Shown here: positions 47,420 to 58,659 of the stretch, one piece after another
Position numbering within the stretch: the stretch's first letter is position 1
How the letters are laid out: the number at the start of each line of letters is the position of its first letter
Assembly (NCBI RefSeq): GCF_000003855.2
Contig: NW_003101672.1
Location: forward strand, 24,744-83,402
DNA: 58,659 nt
Direction: 5' to 3'
Source of the DNA: Blastomyces gilchristii SLH14081
Taxonomy: Eukaryota > Ascomycota > Eurotiomycetes > Onygenales > Ajellomycetaceae
Translations under genes and position numbers: made by a program
Notes under the pieces: model-generated
What the model saw: the letters and a program-made list of their open reading frames with translations, nothing else
Database searches by the model: none
What the model was told of the DNA's origin: nothing

Positions 47420-48525
47420 AGCTAATCTTTTTCCTGTTTCATTGAAGTGTTCTCATAGTTATCTTTCAAATCTTTCTCTAATGTAACATAATTAACACAG
47501 ACAGACACTGATTCATTCTTTGAATAAGAAAATATAAAGACTAATTGACAGTTAAAAGCAATGTGTTCTGATCAGTTACAGTTGATATACATCTCTTATT
47601 AACATTGATCAGTGACTTTTTCAGAAGTGATCTCAGAGACTCAGAAGCCTGTTTGAATAGCAGAAACCCTTGTTTATGTATAGATATTTGAGTTTACTCA
47701 ATTCATAGTATCTGTATTAGTATTATTATTCTTTGACACAGATGTATGATTGACTGAGACATAATGTCTTCTACTGCTATTCTGTATACTTTTAAGCTTG
47801 ATAAGCTGATTGTTCAATATTCAGAGTTGTATGCAGAAGTCTTTATAAGTCTGATCTTCATCTACACTTATAAGAGTCTGTAGAAGTTTGAAAGTTAGTG
47901 TCTTCTTAAGCATTCTAATCTGTATTCAATTGTCTCAAGATTAATCACCTGCTTCTAGAATCTTGATATTAAAGTCAGAAGTGAATATTATGAGAGAAGT
48001 ATTTCTCTGTTAAATACTTTGTAACTAATCTAATGCTTTCTGCTACATAGTAGTGCCTCTGAACAGAATATTGAGATGTTTAATAATGTTGTCAGATGTA
48101 TATAACACTGATTTACATATCTTCATTCATGAATGAAACTTCTGTCTCATGCGATTCTTCAATTAATCATCGATAGATTAATCTTAATTAGTTAATAAAC
48201 TGATAACATCTTCATCTACACTTAGTTTCGCGAGCATTTCCAATCTTCATAATGAGTAGAGAGTGAGGTTGAAAGTATTAAAATATATGAGAATATCTAG
48301 ATCTTTCTTTGATACTTCTATATTTATATCTGATTTGATAAGGGTTGAAATTATCTGTGCAGAGATTTCTTGCTAAGTTACTTATTAAATTTTCTCATAT
48401 TCATATTATTGAGTTGCATGCATATGAGCTATCTGTTATTATTATAATTTCAACATTGCTCAGAGTCACTATGATACTGTGTCTATTCTCACATTTGAGA
48501 GTTCTTTCATACTATTGTTAGACAT
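47420..48525 (-). pseudogene. A7 gag
   Basis: Start placed at the minus-strand ATG at 48523-48525 by alignment. Aligns with A1 and A3 gag throughout, with several extra small indels near 48310-48400. Stops throughout. Same role as the other family-A gag copies. Confidence 0.65.
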
Positions 48526-48831
48526 AGTTATATTATTTAATAAATATGTAATATCTGTGTTTGAGAATTCTTCAGAACCAGAAGTGTAATTGTATGAATA
48601 TCTCATATATCTAAGATATTAGAACTCTCAGATCTTTTACTGATATTCTCTTATTCTCTTTGTAAGATCTTGTTACAGAGTCAGAGTGACTGATAAGTAA
48701 GCTTCTATTTAGAGACTTAATATTTACTTAACTAATTTTTCATTTCTCTATTTCTTACATGTTATTATATGTTCAGATATCTTCTTGATAAGTAATTATT
48801 TCTAATGAGAAGATGATAAATATTTTTCAAG

Positions 48832-49103
48832 TGTAAGAAGCCTACACTGAATAGATTGATATGATATTTATAGATCTTATAATACAAAAGTGAAAAATGT
48901 TAGAGAAGAAAAAAAGAGAAAGTGTCAAAATCAGTGATTGAAGTGAATATTTATATATGTACACAGTGAAGCTTCGAGGTGAAAGAATAGAAATTCGGTG
49001 AGTTTTTCAGCTGAGAATCAGCGACCGAGAATCAGAGCTTTTGACGGAATTTATCAAGTGTAATAAAATAGTCTATATAATTGATCAGACGCAGTCCACC
49101 ACA
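48832..49103 (-). repeat. A7 5' LTR, variant type
   Basis: 272 bp. In reverse complement it matches the A6 LTR around the GGTCGCTGATTCTCAG segment but keeps the TATA and CT-rich segment lost in A6. The outer end (GATCAGACGCAGTCCACCACA) is partly mutated. Confidence 0.82.
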
Positions 49104-49421
49104 CTCAGTATTATTCACAGAATTGCAGAGTACTATTGTCATTAATTAAGCATTTTAAGATGTCAGTTCTTATATATAGTTCTGAGAGAAATTGAGATAC
49201 TTCTTGACATACTGCTTTAGTAAGTGTTTGAAGAAGTTTATCAGTCTGAGCTGTTATATATCACAATTCATTCAGTGTAGATTTGAAAGAAGTTGAGATA
49301 TAAGTAACAGTTCTAATCAGAGAAGTGTGTATAGTGTCATAAGTTATTTTATTGTAATTAACTAGTATTTTCAGATTCAAGATCTGATGCTCTCAGTTAA
49401 TTCAGCAGGTATCTGTTATAT
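49104..49421 (-). mobile_element. Family A fragment A8 (integrase N-terminus)
   Basis: 318 bases on the minus strand match 19858-20175 of A3, the junction of RNase H and integrase. It lies against the outer end of the A7 LTR and is cut on the right by the D1 LTR. It is the third case of a family-A LTR abutting the inside of another family-A copy. Confidence 0.82.
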
Positions 49422-49680
49422 TGTAAGAAATCCCGCTTCTCACGAATTCTTTACCTCTATTTCTATCTCTTATATAATCAATAGAAGTTAGCGGCTCTTG
49501 ACTACATACAACTATATAGACTGAAGTTTATGAATACTATTTATAACTCAGCTTCAATGCTATTATATATTTAATCTCTGCATTTTATCTTTCTACTGTA
49601 AATACTTCTAGTAGTTAACAGTATATATCATATCAAGCTGCAAACATTTAAATAATCATCTGTGAGTACTTATTCTTATA
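49422..49680 (+). repeat. D1 5' LTR
   Basis: 259 bp, TGTAAGAAATC to TTCTTATA (ACA mutated to ATA). The outer end keeps CCCGC, ACGAA and AGCGGC. TGTAAGAA and TTCTTACA form an inverted repeat at the ends. Confidence 0.88.
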
Positions 49681-49779
49681 TTTCAAGCTCTCTCAGTCAG
49701 CAACTATCTGTTATAACTGAAAGAACTAGAAACTTATATACTTTAATTTCTATAAACTCTACTGAAGACACTCAGAAGC

Positions 49780-50800
49780 AGTCATCTGAATTATAAATAA
49801 TTCTTATAAAAGAAGTCTTAAAGAACTTATTAATCACTTATAGAGTATTATTCTCTATATCTGTGACAGAGAAACTCTCTGAATTCATAAATAAATCAAG
49901 CTTAGTAAAAAACATTCTTGAATATCTCTTACAGAATTAAGCTATTTTTCTATAAGAAATGTTTACTATCTATAAATACTCTTAAACTGAGTCTTTAAAT
50001 ATAATCTTTAAAGATATCTATGAACTGAAAAGAAACTTTCTTAAGCTATAATTACTTAAGATTATCTACTGAATTACAATTTATAAAAGCTTTTATAAGT
50101 TTGTATTTAAAATTAACTCACAAGCTCAGCTATGTAATATGAAAGATAAAGAAGCTATTATCTATATAATAACAGATCTCTACTATACTGAAGCTAAGAA
50201 TTAACTGAATTATCTAGAAAATAATTATAAGAGATTTCACTGATCTGTTCTTAAGATTTATGTAGAGAATAAGTTAAAAGACTCTATAAGTCAGACAGAG
50301 AACATTTAAACTATAATTATTAATATTAGAAAAAGAGATAAGAAAATCTGATAAAGACTACTCATGATACTTTATAAAATTATAATATGAATTAAGATTT
50401 ATAAAAACAGAGTTTTAAAATAAGATCTGAATAATGATATTTATAAAGAGACTGAATAAAGATATATAGAATAAGCTTATTAAGTAAGACACTAAGCTCT
50501 TAACTCTGAAAAAACTGATAACTCTTATTCATTGCTCACAGATCACTGTGAGAGTTATAAATCTGTAAAGAGTGAATCACTGATTACCTCTATAAGAATT
50601 AGAATAACAGAGAACAGATTTACTGAAAAAAGATAATAAGATATAGAGAGATTCATATCTGACTACTAAGTAGAGAGAGAGAGCTTTATAAGATCTTATA
50701 AATAATATATATAATAGAGAGATTAAGAAAAAGAATCTTTACTTTATCTATTTCAAAAGAGTATCTCTGCACAAACTGTCTGAATAAATTAAAATGGAAA
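49780..50800 (+). pseudogene. D1 gag-like region
   Basis: The position between 5' LTR and pol indicates gag. The broken translation has a Lys/Leu/Tyr-rich helical character with a segment at about 50140-50300 resembling the gypsy capsid region. No zinc knuckle could be confirmed, so its boundaries are uncertain. Confidence 0.45.
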
Positions 50801-51289
50801 TTTGAGAAGTTATAGACAGACTCAGTCACTGTCTTCTTAAAAGTCTTGAAGCTGATATCTGAATCTGTTACTCTCTTAATGAAAATATATACTTATAGAG
50901 AGAGATAATATCACAGTACTACTACTCTGTAAGTATAAGAAGTATTAATAAACTCGGAATTTCAGGTCACTGTGATATCTCTAAAGCTCACAGAGTGAAT
51001 AAACTGAGTGATGAAAACTAAGAATTTACTCTTATAATAAGCAGAGTATAAGAACTCAGATCTGAGAACTGAGAGACTTATAAGAGTTATCTTTGAATTA
51101 TAAGATCTCTCTGAAACTTGAAGAAGATTTGTGAAAACTGTGATTATTACAGACATTATAAATAATATATACTTAAGACTTATATAACTTTAAAGACATA
51201 ATTTATATATAACTGTCTGTGAGTCAGATTTATACTTCTGATCAGTGTTAACAAACTTACTTACAGAGATAGAATCAGTTAATACTATA

Positions 51290-52700
51290 GAGTTAATTAA
51301 AGAAGATAAGCTTATTTATATAATAACTTTATAAATATCTGAGAACTTCACAGTTATGAAAACTGAGCTTCAGATATTAGAGAAATACTGAGATTTTATA
51401 AAGATATTCAGTTTAGTTAAAATAACTAAGCTTTCATCTTACTATAAGAAGAATCTAATAATAAATTTAATAGAAGAGTAAAAACTCTTCTGAGAACTAA
51501 TCTATAAGCTCTTTCATTATAAGACAGAGATCTTACAGACTTATATAAAAAAGAATCTGAAGAATGACTTTATCTAATCTTTATAGATCTTTGTAAAAGT
51601 CTCTATAATATTTATAAAGAGGAAGAATGAAGATCTCAGATTATATATAAACTACTATAATCTAAATTTCAAGACTATAAAGAGTTGCTATTCTCTGTCT
51701 CTGATTGATAATATGATCAACTGTCTTACAGAAGATGTCATATTCATATAACTAAATATAATTAATATATATATATAACTGTGAATATAATCTGAAAATG
51801 AATAAAAGACTATCTTTAGAACTGTACTGAGATGATTTAAATATCTAGTAATGTCTTTTGATTTGATTAATACTCTTATAGTATTTCAGTCTTTTATTAA
51901 TAAAATACTTTATACATATCTGAATATCTTTATACTAATATATCTGAATAATGTAATGATGAACTCTGTGAAGAAGAAAGAATGTACTGAGCATGCATAA
52001 ACTGCATTAAAAACTTTAGATAAGACAGAACTATATATTAAGCTTATAAAGTATAACTTCAGTATCTATTAGATTAATTCCCTAGAATATATAATTGCTA
52101 TAAATGATATTCAGATGAAATCTTTATAAGTTAAGACTATTCTATTATAACTGAAGTTAACTAGTATTTATAAAATTCAGATCTTTCTGAGCTTTGTGAA
52201 TTTCTATAGATGATTTATCTTTATATTTATAAGAATCTTCTTAATTCTTATAGACATACTGAAGAGTGAAAATAAGCAGAATTCATTCTATAAGTGAAGA
52301 ATAAAAAGATTATTAAGAAGAAAGAACTGTAAGAACTTTCTTATCTCAGAAGCTCATAGAGTCTTTATAAGATTAAAACAGATATTTATAAATATAATAA
52401 TACTATTTTACTTTGATTTCTTACTCTTAATCAGATTGAAGGCAGATGTCTTCTTTTTTATAATTTCAGAAATAGTCTTATAACTATAGTTAAATAAGTG
52501 ATTTTTCTCTTATGAAAGATACAATCTGCAGAGATCAACTATAGTATTCATGATTAGAAGCTTCTTATAATAGTGAAATTTCTCTATCACTAGTATCACT
52601 ACTTTGAGAATCTTATAGCAGTGATTACTATTAGAACTGATTATAACAGCTTATAATAGTTTACTTTAACTAAGAAACTCTCATAGTAGCAGGTTTACTG
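51290..52700 (+). pseudogene. D1 reverse transcriptase and RNase H
   Basis: The RT fingers region reads L-R-L-Y-I-N-Y near 51635-51660. The segment before the active site has V-M-S-F-D-L-I-N (usual V-M-P-F-G-L-x-N) near 51850-51875. The YLDD box at 51941-51952 is Y-L-N-N. The F-V-N-F-Y-R-like segment lies near 52196. RNase H then follows with a K-A-D segment (usual E-T-D-A-S) near 52440. Stops are frequent. The protein would copy element RNA. Confidence 0.78.
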
Positions 52701-53229
52701 AGCTCAGAGACTGAGTAAGTTCTGATTCAAGATAGAGTATATCAAGAGAACTAAGAACTCAGTGAACAGATTCTCTCACAGATCTAACTATATCAAGGAA
52801 ATCAGAGTGACAGATACAGAGAGACTAGAGAAGACAGAAAAGCTTCATAGAATGCTTAAACTGAGTATTATAAAGAGATTGACTGAAGAGTCTCTCAATT
52901 CTTTATAAGAGAAGAGTGAAGAGAGAGAGAAGAAGTCTGTATAACTACTCTTTATAACACTGAGAGTTAACACTCTGAGAATCTCTGTAAGAATTCTTGA
53001 AGAGAGTATCTATAATCTGAAGAATTTACAGACTTTGAAAAGCACTGTGAAAAATCTGATGTAAGAGAAAACAGAGTATAAGTCTTTATAAGATCTTCTA
53101 TTCAGATTATCAGAACTGTAACTGAAGAATGAATATACTCAGTATATTCAGAAACTGCTTACAGCAGAAATTAACTCTGTAGAAATAAAGAATTGAAGAG
53201 ACTTAAATAATCTCTTATAAAGAGAGAAC

Positions 53230-54560
53230 TGAATTTATGTATCTATGAATGAGTTTCTATATATAGAACTTGTTAAAAGATATTATAACTCTTCTCTAGT
53301 AGGTTATTTTACAGATACTAGAACTTATAAGTTGCTTATAAGAAAGTACTTCTAACTAAAGATAAAAAAACTTATAAAGAAGATAGTGAATTCTTATACT
53401 ATTTATCAGAGTTCATAGATAGTATGATTCAGATTATATAAAGAACTTACTTCTCTACTCATTTTATAAAAACCTTGAAAACAGCTAGAAATAAATACTC
53501 TTGTGAGTCTCTCTGAAAGTAAGAACATATATAATACCTGCTTTGACAGTGTGCTGATAATAGTAGATTACTTTATCAAGATACCATACTTTATATTCAC
53601 TTACTTATAAGAACTTAAAGTTCAAGAATTTAACTCATATCTTTATCTGTAATATAGTTTGATTGTATGAATTATCTATGAACATTGTCTTAAACAGAGA
53701 ATTAATTTTTATAGAAGAGTTCTGATCTAATCTGATAACTATACTAAAGATTTTATAAGATCTAAGTATGACTTTTTATCAATAGACACATAATCAGACA
53801 GAATATCTGATAAGTATATTAAAATAGTATCTGTAATACTTTATCAATTATAATCAGAATGTCTGAGTATATTGATTATCACTTACAGAGTTTATATACA
53901 ATAACTCAAAGTATATCAGTATAAGTAAAACTCTCTTTGAGATGCTTACTGAGACTTATCTGCAGATAATCTTGATAAATCTATAAAAGTATACTATAAA
54001 GTATAATGATGTCTGTGAATAGACTGAGAGAATTCAGAATATTCAGAAGAAAGCTTATAAATTCTTGAGAAAGGCTTAAAAGTATCAGAAGAGATACTAT
54101 AACTTTAAGTATATTATATAAAGTTTTAAGAAAGATAATAGAGTCTGACTGAGTCTGAAAAATATCATTATACAGAGAGCTAGTAAGAAACTGAATCTCT
54201 TATAGAGAGAATCTTATAAGATTATAAAGAAAGTTAGTTTACAGTTCTACAGATTAAAACTGTTATCTAAGCTATAGATATACAATGTTTTTCATATCTC
54301 TTCACTCTGTGAATATAAGAAATTCTTAGAAGAGAACTCTGTGACTCATCACTCTATTTATAAAGTATTAGAGAGTGAAAGAGAATATCAGATTAAAAAG
54401 ATTATTAACTCAGAGAAGTAAGATTATAAGCTCTGATTCAAGATTCAGTGATAAGAATATTCTAATAAGATGAATAAGTTCATTTAAGAATTATTCAGAT
54501 AGATAAGATATCTACAGAAGCTAAGACATGACTTTTATACTGCAAATTCTGATAAGTCAG
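53230..54560 (+). pseudogene. D1 integrase with chromodomain
   Basis: The N-terminal zinc region begins near 53265 with R-Y-Y-N and G-Y-F-T segments (usual H-H and G-H). The core has a P-W segment and F-D-S-V-L-I-I-V-D near 53545-53575, where the first catalytic aspartate is still readable. The C-terminal part has V-F-H-I-S near 54288. A chromodomain (about 54370-54560) shows E-Y-Q-I-K-K-I-I and a Trp-rich Y/W core. Stops are many. Chromodomain integrases target histone-marked chromatin. Confidence 0.8.
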
Positions 54561-56403
54561 AATAACACAGTCTTTGCTAAGAATCTGATTATAATAAAGA
54601 TATTAATACTGTCATTTACACATTCTAGTTTATAAAGATAATAAATTTCTAATAAAATGAACAGTCTGCAGTATACACAAAGAGAAGAAGAAATCATATT
54701 ATTATTAAAGCTAAAAACAAAGAAAAATAAAAACAAAGCTGTAAACACAATTTAGAGATTAATAAAGAAAAAATAAAGAAAACTTATATTTATATTCTTA
54801 ATACTCATAATACTTAACTTCTTCATGACTATTAATATCTCTCTTTAAAGAAGCAGAGAGTATTATATCTGTAGTACAGATAATTATTACATTTAATATA
54901 AAGACTGTTAGAAATACACAGACTTTAAGAGAGCTGAACATCAGAGTATACACAGTTATAAGAGTCTTTTAAGATGTGAAGAGAAGACTTATCTACTCAG
55001 ATCAACTTCTATTATAAATTTATAGTATTTGCATTGTCTTGATTATCTGAATTTTACAGATACTCAGACACTCATCTCTCATTAATAATGAGATTGTGAA
55101 AATGCACTGCAGTGCGAGAACTGTTAATAGAGAATTTAGATATACTTGTATATATCTGATCAGAGATTGTGTGAGTAGAAAAGAGATAGTTATAGATTCA
55201 CAGAGCTGCAAAGAGCACTGACAGCACTGAGAGCTTTACAGAAACTATTAGCTAGAGTCTGTAAGAAATTACTTACAGAAAGACTTACAATAAAGAGTAG
55301 AACTACACTACTAAGAGTCAGAGACTGATCTGAAAGAGTTACAGAGTTAACTGCTAATCTGAACATCAGATACAGTGACAGAGCTGAGAGAGATGAAGAT
55401 ACTATTATAAGTAATAACATCTCTATATCATCAGCTGATAGAAAGTAATTAGAGATGTTACAGAGATACTCATGAGAAGCTCAGCAGCAGTCAGATATTA
55501 TGTATAAAAATATTGAAATTAAAAAGATTTTGATTCTTAGAAAGTTATTGAATTAATACACAGATATTATCAGAAATACTCCCTCTCTATCATCTGAATA
55601 AAAACACTTTATAAATGAATAAGAATACTCATAGTTTATAGAAATAAGAGCTGTTATAGAAACAGAGAAAAGAAGATAAGATTCTGCAGACAGATCTGCG
55701 ATATTTATACTACTCTAGAGAGGTTTGTTTATACTATAAATAATCTCATAGAATAGTCAGATCACTCTAGTAAATAAAGAATGATTATGAATTACAGATC
55801 TGAATCTTTCTATATAACTATAAAGAATGATTACAGATTATAAATATCTTGATTTTACAATTCTATAGAGTTGATGAAAGAATGAAATATTTCTTATAAC
55901 TCTACAGTGTTAAAGAATGATGATTTATGAGAATAAGTGAAAGATTAACTTGTAAATACTTCTCTTTGATAAGAATAATCTCACAGAAAGTGATTCACCT
56001 GCAGAATGAATCTGTGTGACAGTCACATAAGAATCTTGTGTGAAAAAATGATTGAAGATCAACTGAAACTCTTCAGATTAAAAGATATAAAATAAATCTA
56101 TATAATAATCACAACAGAATCTTACAGAAATGATTAAGAGTCAACTGAAATTCTTCTATATAAAAGATATAAGATGAATACGTATAATAGTCAAAGAAAG
56201 ATCTGCAGGTTATAAAAAATCTCACAGAATGAGAAACTGAGTAACAGACTCTTTTTTCTTTATAGTAATAAGAGATTTGTCCTCACTAAGATTTTTTATA
56301 GATGTGAAGAGTTTTTAGTGAGTATCACTGCAGTGCTAAGTCTGATTCTATGAAATCACTCAGTAAAAGACTTCACAGACAAAGTCTTAGAGAGAGAGAA
56401 GTA
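54561..56403 (+). other. D1 3' tail, no recognised gene
   Basis: 1.8 kb between the chromodomain and the 3' LTR. The last kilobase is shared with D2. A stretch at 55195-55440 translates to a long open, Arg/Leu-rich helical peptide on the + strand with one or two stops, possibly the remnant of an extra ORF. No domain is recognised. A purine tract AGAGAGAGAGAAG ends it. Confidence 0.5.
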
Positions 56404-56453
56404 TGTAAGAAATCTTACTTCTTATAAATTCTTTATCTCTATTTCTATTTACT
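56404..56453 (+). repeat. D1 3' LTR, truncated to about 50 bp
   Basis: It matches the first 50 bases of the 5' LTR, then diverges into the hAT gene. The truncation point is accurate to within a few bases. Confidence 0.8.
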
Positions 56454-58330
56454 TCATATCAGAAAGTTTCAATGTCTGAATCTTTTTCTAATCAGAGTGT
56501 TACACTCAATAATCAATCATCTGATATAATTGAAGAGTCTGAACAGTTATCTTATACATTGAACTTTATTATATTCTAATATTCTGTATTATATTCAGTG
56601 ATGTGACTGATTTGTTTGTTTATTAAATATCATGAAATTATTTAAATTATTTAGTCAATCTATTCAAAATTAACAGTAGTGTTATCAAAAAGTATTATTA
56701 AAAAGCATTACTAAAAAGTGTTAATAAAAAAACATTATCTTTTACAGAGTAAATGTAACAGTTACTTGAGTAATCACTTTCATCTCATTCTCATCTCAAG
56801 AATTAGTTATCTTATTATTCTTCATCTTAATGTTAAGATTCTTTATCAGTGTTTGCATTACAAGTTGAATCACATGAGTAATACAGAGAATATGACCTTG
56901 TTTATTATTTCAGAAATGCAAAGTCAATTTTTACTTCAAGCTATTCACTATAGTATAGTTATTCACAGTGTTATCAGTTGCAATTGTAAGAAGACTGAAA
57001 CTAGTATCTTAACAGTCATTTTTAATCACAGTTATTAATATCTCTATTATATAATTCTCAGTATGACTACTGATCAATGATTCAAATTCAATTAACATCT
57101 TTTAATAAGTTCAGTTCTTATTAATATAATAACATATAACTCTTATAACTACAAGATTGTTGTACTAGTTCATACATTCACTGTGAGAGACACTCTTTGA
57201 TAATTCTTCAACTCTAATTCTAGATATTGTATATTAACTTTGTAGTATATCTCAAGGTTAAACTGAAGACATGATCAATGTGAAATATGAAGATTTAAAT
57301 TAAGTATTTAAAGAAGTATTCAGAATTCAGAGTTTTCAATTAATTAAAGAGAAAGATTCAGAGATATATATATATAAAGTAATTATTTGTAAAAGTTATT
57401 AGATATGAGTTGTGAAATCAGAGTACTGATATATGATTATTATCACATAATTTTCTTCAAATTAGAAAGTTAGTGTTATTAAAAATTATTATCTGATAGA
57501 GTAACTTATCAGCTTAGTTGTAATTTTCTAATTATTTTTCTTTTATTATCTGTATTCTGATTACTTCAGATATTAGAAAATTTCATCAGAACTATAATTA
57601 GTTTATAATAAATATTTCTGTATAAAGTTATAGTAATTATAGTAGAGAGATAACTCTTTAGTAATCTGTAATATAATCTGTTAATAATTATTTCATAGTT
57701 CATCTTAATATTTGTGTTGAGTTTTTCATAAATTTCATGATCTGAAATTAGATGTGAAGAATGAAGTAATCATTTATCATGATTGAAAGAGAGCCTTCTG
57801 TGTTGAATTGTAAATAATATAGACTTTGTAATTCACAGTGATTTCTTAACAAGTTTATAAATCTTTAATAGAAGTGAAAGAAGTGAAAGAAGTGAATTCA
57901 GAAGATATGATAAAGATTTAAGAAAGATAATAATTTATTTTTAATAAAGATACTAAGTAATCACTGATATATATAAGAAGAATTATTATAAGAGAAAATA
58001 ATCTTCTTTCTTAACTTAGTTCTAATTTTAGTACTAAGTCAGATTGAATATTATTAATATATAAAAGTAAATAAATAATCTTGATTAATCTCTGTTATAT
58101 TTCTTAAAATATATTAATATTATGAAAGAGAGTGTTATTAAATTACATTATCAGATAATATTATTAAAACTATATTAATATTGTAAATATCAATATTGAA
58201 AAAATATTGATATATATACATTATAGTGATTTGTGAATCATGATAGTTAAATATATATATATATATTATTTCTGATATTGATAATTGATTACAAGTTGTA
58301 CAATAATTTTTGAAAACTTAAAATTAATTT
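56454..58330 (-). pseudogene. hAT transposase remnant
   Basis: Minus strand. In order: a V-W-T-S motif (57164-57181; the usual D before V-W-T-S reads N and W is TGA), a Y-Y-I-N-K-N-W segment, H-T-E-N near 57050, T-D-N-T-V-N-N at 56958-56978 (the D-N-x-x-N-N box, aspartate kept), H-V-I-Q-L-V at 56859-56876, and a later S-S-M-Y-K-like segment near 56545 that fits the R-W-N-S-T region. A one-base deletion lies just after W-T-S. The C-terminal dimerisation part is cut off by D1. The N-terminal part (57200-58330) is too decayed to read. The protein would cut and paste hAT DNA. Confidence 0.8.
58251..58268. repeat. (AT)n simple repeat
   Basis: About nine AT dinucleotide units within AT-rich sequence upstream of the hAT remnant. 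Confidence 0.8.
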
Positions 58331-58659
58331 CAATTATTAACTAATAGTTACAAACTTACAACTAACTAATATAAATAAAAAGAAAAAAACTTTTTCTACT
58401 TATTATCTTTCTTCTCTTTCTTATTTTTCTTATTATTCTTCATAATTCACTTCTTATTCTTATTCTTCTTGTTCTTCTTATTCTCATCTGAGATGATAAT
58501 TATCTCAAAATCTCTCTTCACTATCTTTTCAGAGAAGAGTTCTCACTGCTTTCTCTGAGTTAGATTAATCTATGTCTTAAAATCCCGCATTTTCTGATCT
58601 GCTCTCTCGGGTTTCATCTCAGTAATAAGTAGATTAATATACTCAGAGAGCAGAGCTGG
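58331..58659. other. Unassigned end of window
   Basis: The minus strand codes for a Lys/Asn-rich low-complexity peptide (about 58380-58480) preceded by a short non-repetitive stretch that keeps CCCGC and TCGGG. It might be the start of another gene or transposon lying outside the window. No family is recognised. Confidence 0.3.

Larger units (their letters stand above)
44357..49103 (-). mobile_element. Family A gypsy, copy A7, 3' part missing
   Basis: The minus strand reads 5' LTR (48832-49103), gag, protease, reverse transcriptase, RNase H and the N-terminal two-thirds of integrase, cut at 44357 by the LINE tail. The YLDD box near 46188-46199 reads Y-L-N-D. The LTR is of the A6 variant type. 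Heavily mutated throughout, with more TpA than other copies. Confidence 0.87.
49422..56453 (+). mobile_element. Gypsy chromovirus D, copy D1
   Basis: 5' LTR at 49422-49680, the full gag-pol region with a chromodomain, a 1.8-kb 3' tail and the first 50 bases of the 3' LTR (56404-56453). Beyond that the sequence is a hAT transposase gene. The left flank is family A, so the two flanks differ and no target duplication can be seen. All genes are broken. Confidence 0.87.

Noticed and set aside
56718..57038. 106-codon open frame on the + strand
   Set aside because: It is antisense to the hAT transposase remnant, which has recognisable motifs on the minus strand.
1..58659. CRISPR array, tRNA, rRNA or bacterial operon
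   Set aside because: No regularly spaced identical repeats and no recognisable RNA gene were seen; the repeats present are LTRs and nested retroelements of a eukaryote.

Overview
The window looks like an AT-rich, repeat-filled block from a filamentous fungus, most likely an ascomycete of the Pezizomycotina (inference). It holds Ty3/gypsy chromoviruses, a Ty1/copia element, RNase H-bearing LINEs and hAT elements. Almost all of it carries dense C-to-T and G-to-A transition damage of the repeat-induced point mutation (RIP) type. CpG is nearly absent inside the elements, and most frames are broken by TGA and TAA where arginine, glutamine or tryptophan codons are expected. I found no intact host gene, no tRNA or rRNA, and no CRISPR array. 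Nearly every short open frame is a fragment or shadow of a dead transposon gene.

Layout. Positions 1-36,632 are one Ty1/copia element (called C1, + strand) split by nested insertions. Its pieces are a gag zinc knuckle (1-273), pre-integrase and integrase (8,867-10,178), reverse transcriptase (28,315-29,246), RNase H (35,823-36,350), then a polypurine tract and short 3' LTR (36,541-36,632). Inside it lie: (i) 274-8,866, copies A1 (+) and A2 (-) of gypsy/chromovirus family A; (ii) 10,179-28,314, a minus-strand gypsy element B with 167-bp LTRs and a 4-bp target duplication, itself carrying an undamaged 506-bp hAT-type miniature element (11,287-11,792) and family-A copies A3 and A4 (18,236-27,582); (iii) 29,247-35,822, copy A5 with a 5-bp target duplication and a 5'-truncated LINE inside it. 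Removing B and A5 makes the copia reading frame run straight across both joints.

Positions 36,633-37,960 are an island of balanced base composition with ordinary CpG, possibly low-copy or decayed genic DNA. Then come the least damaged family-A copy (A6, 38,129-39,454), the 3' end of a gypsy element D on the minus strand (D2, 39,455-40,670), a 3.7-kb 5'-truncated LINE (40,671-44,356), family-A copies A7 and A8 on the minus strand (44,357-49,421), a nearly complete + strand chromovirus D1 (49,422-56,453), and a minus-strand hAT transposase remnant (56,454 to about 58,330). The last 330 bases are unassigned.

No gene here is expected to make a working protein. The interest lies in the insertion order, the mutational footprint (unusual context, lighter at element ends), the recombinant copies, the clean late hAT insertion and the unmutated island. 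Two runs of N (535 and 100 bases) lie inside family-A copies. Element names (A, B, C1, D, LINE) are mine; database matches were not run.
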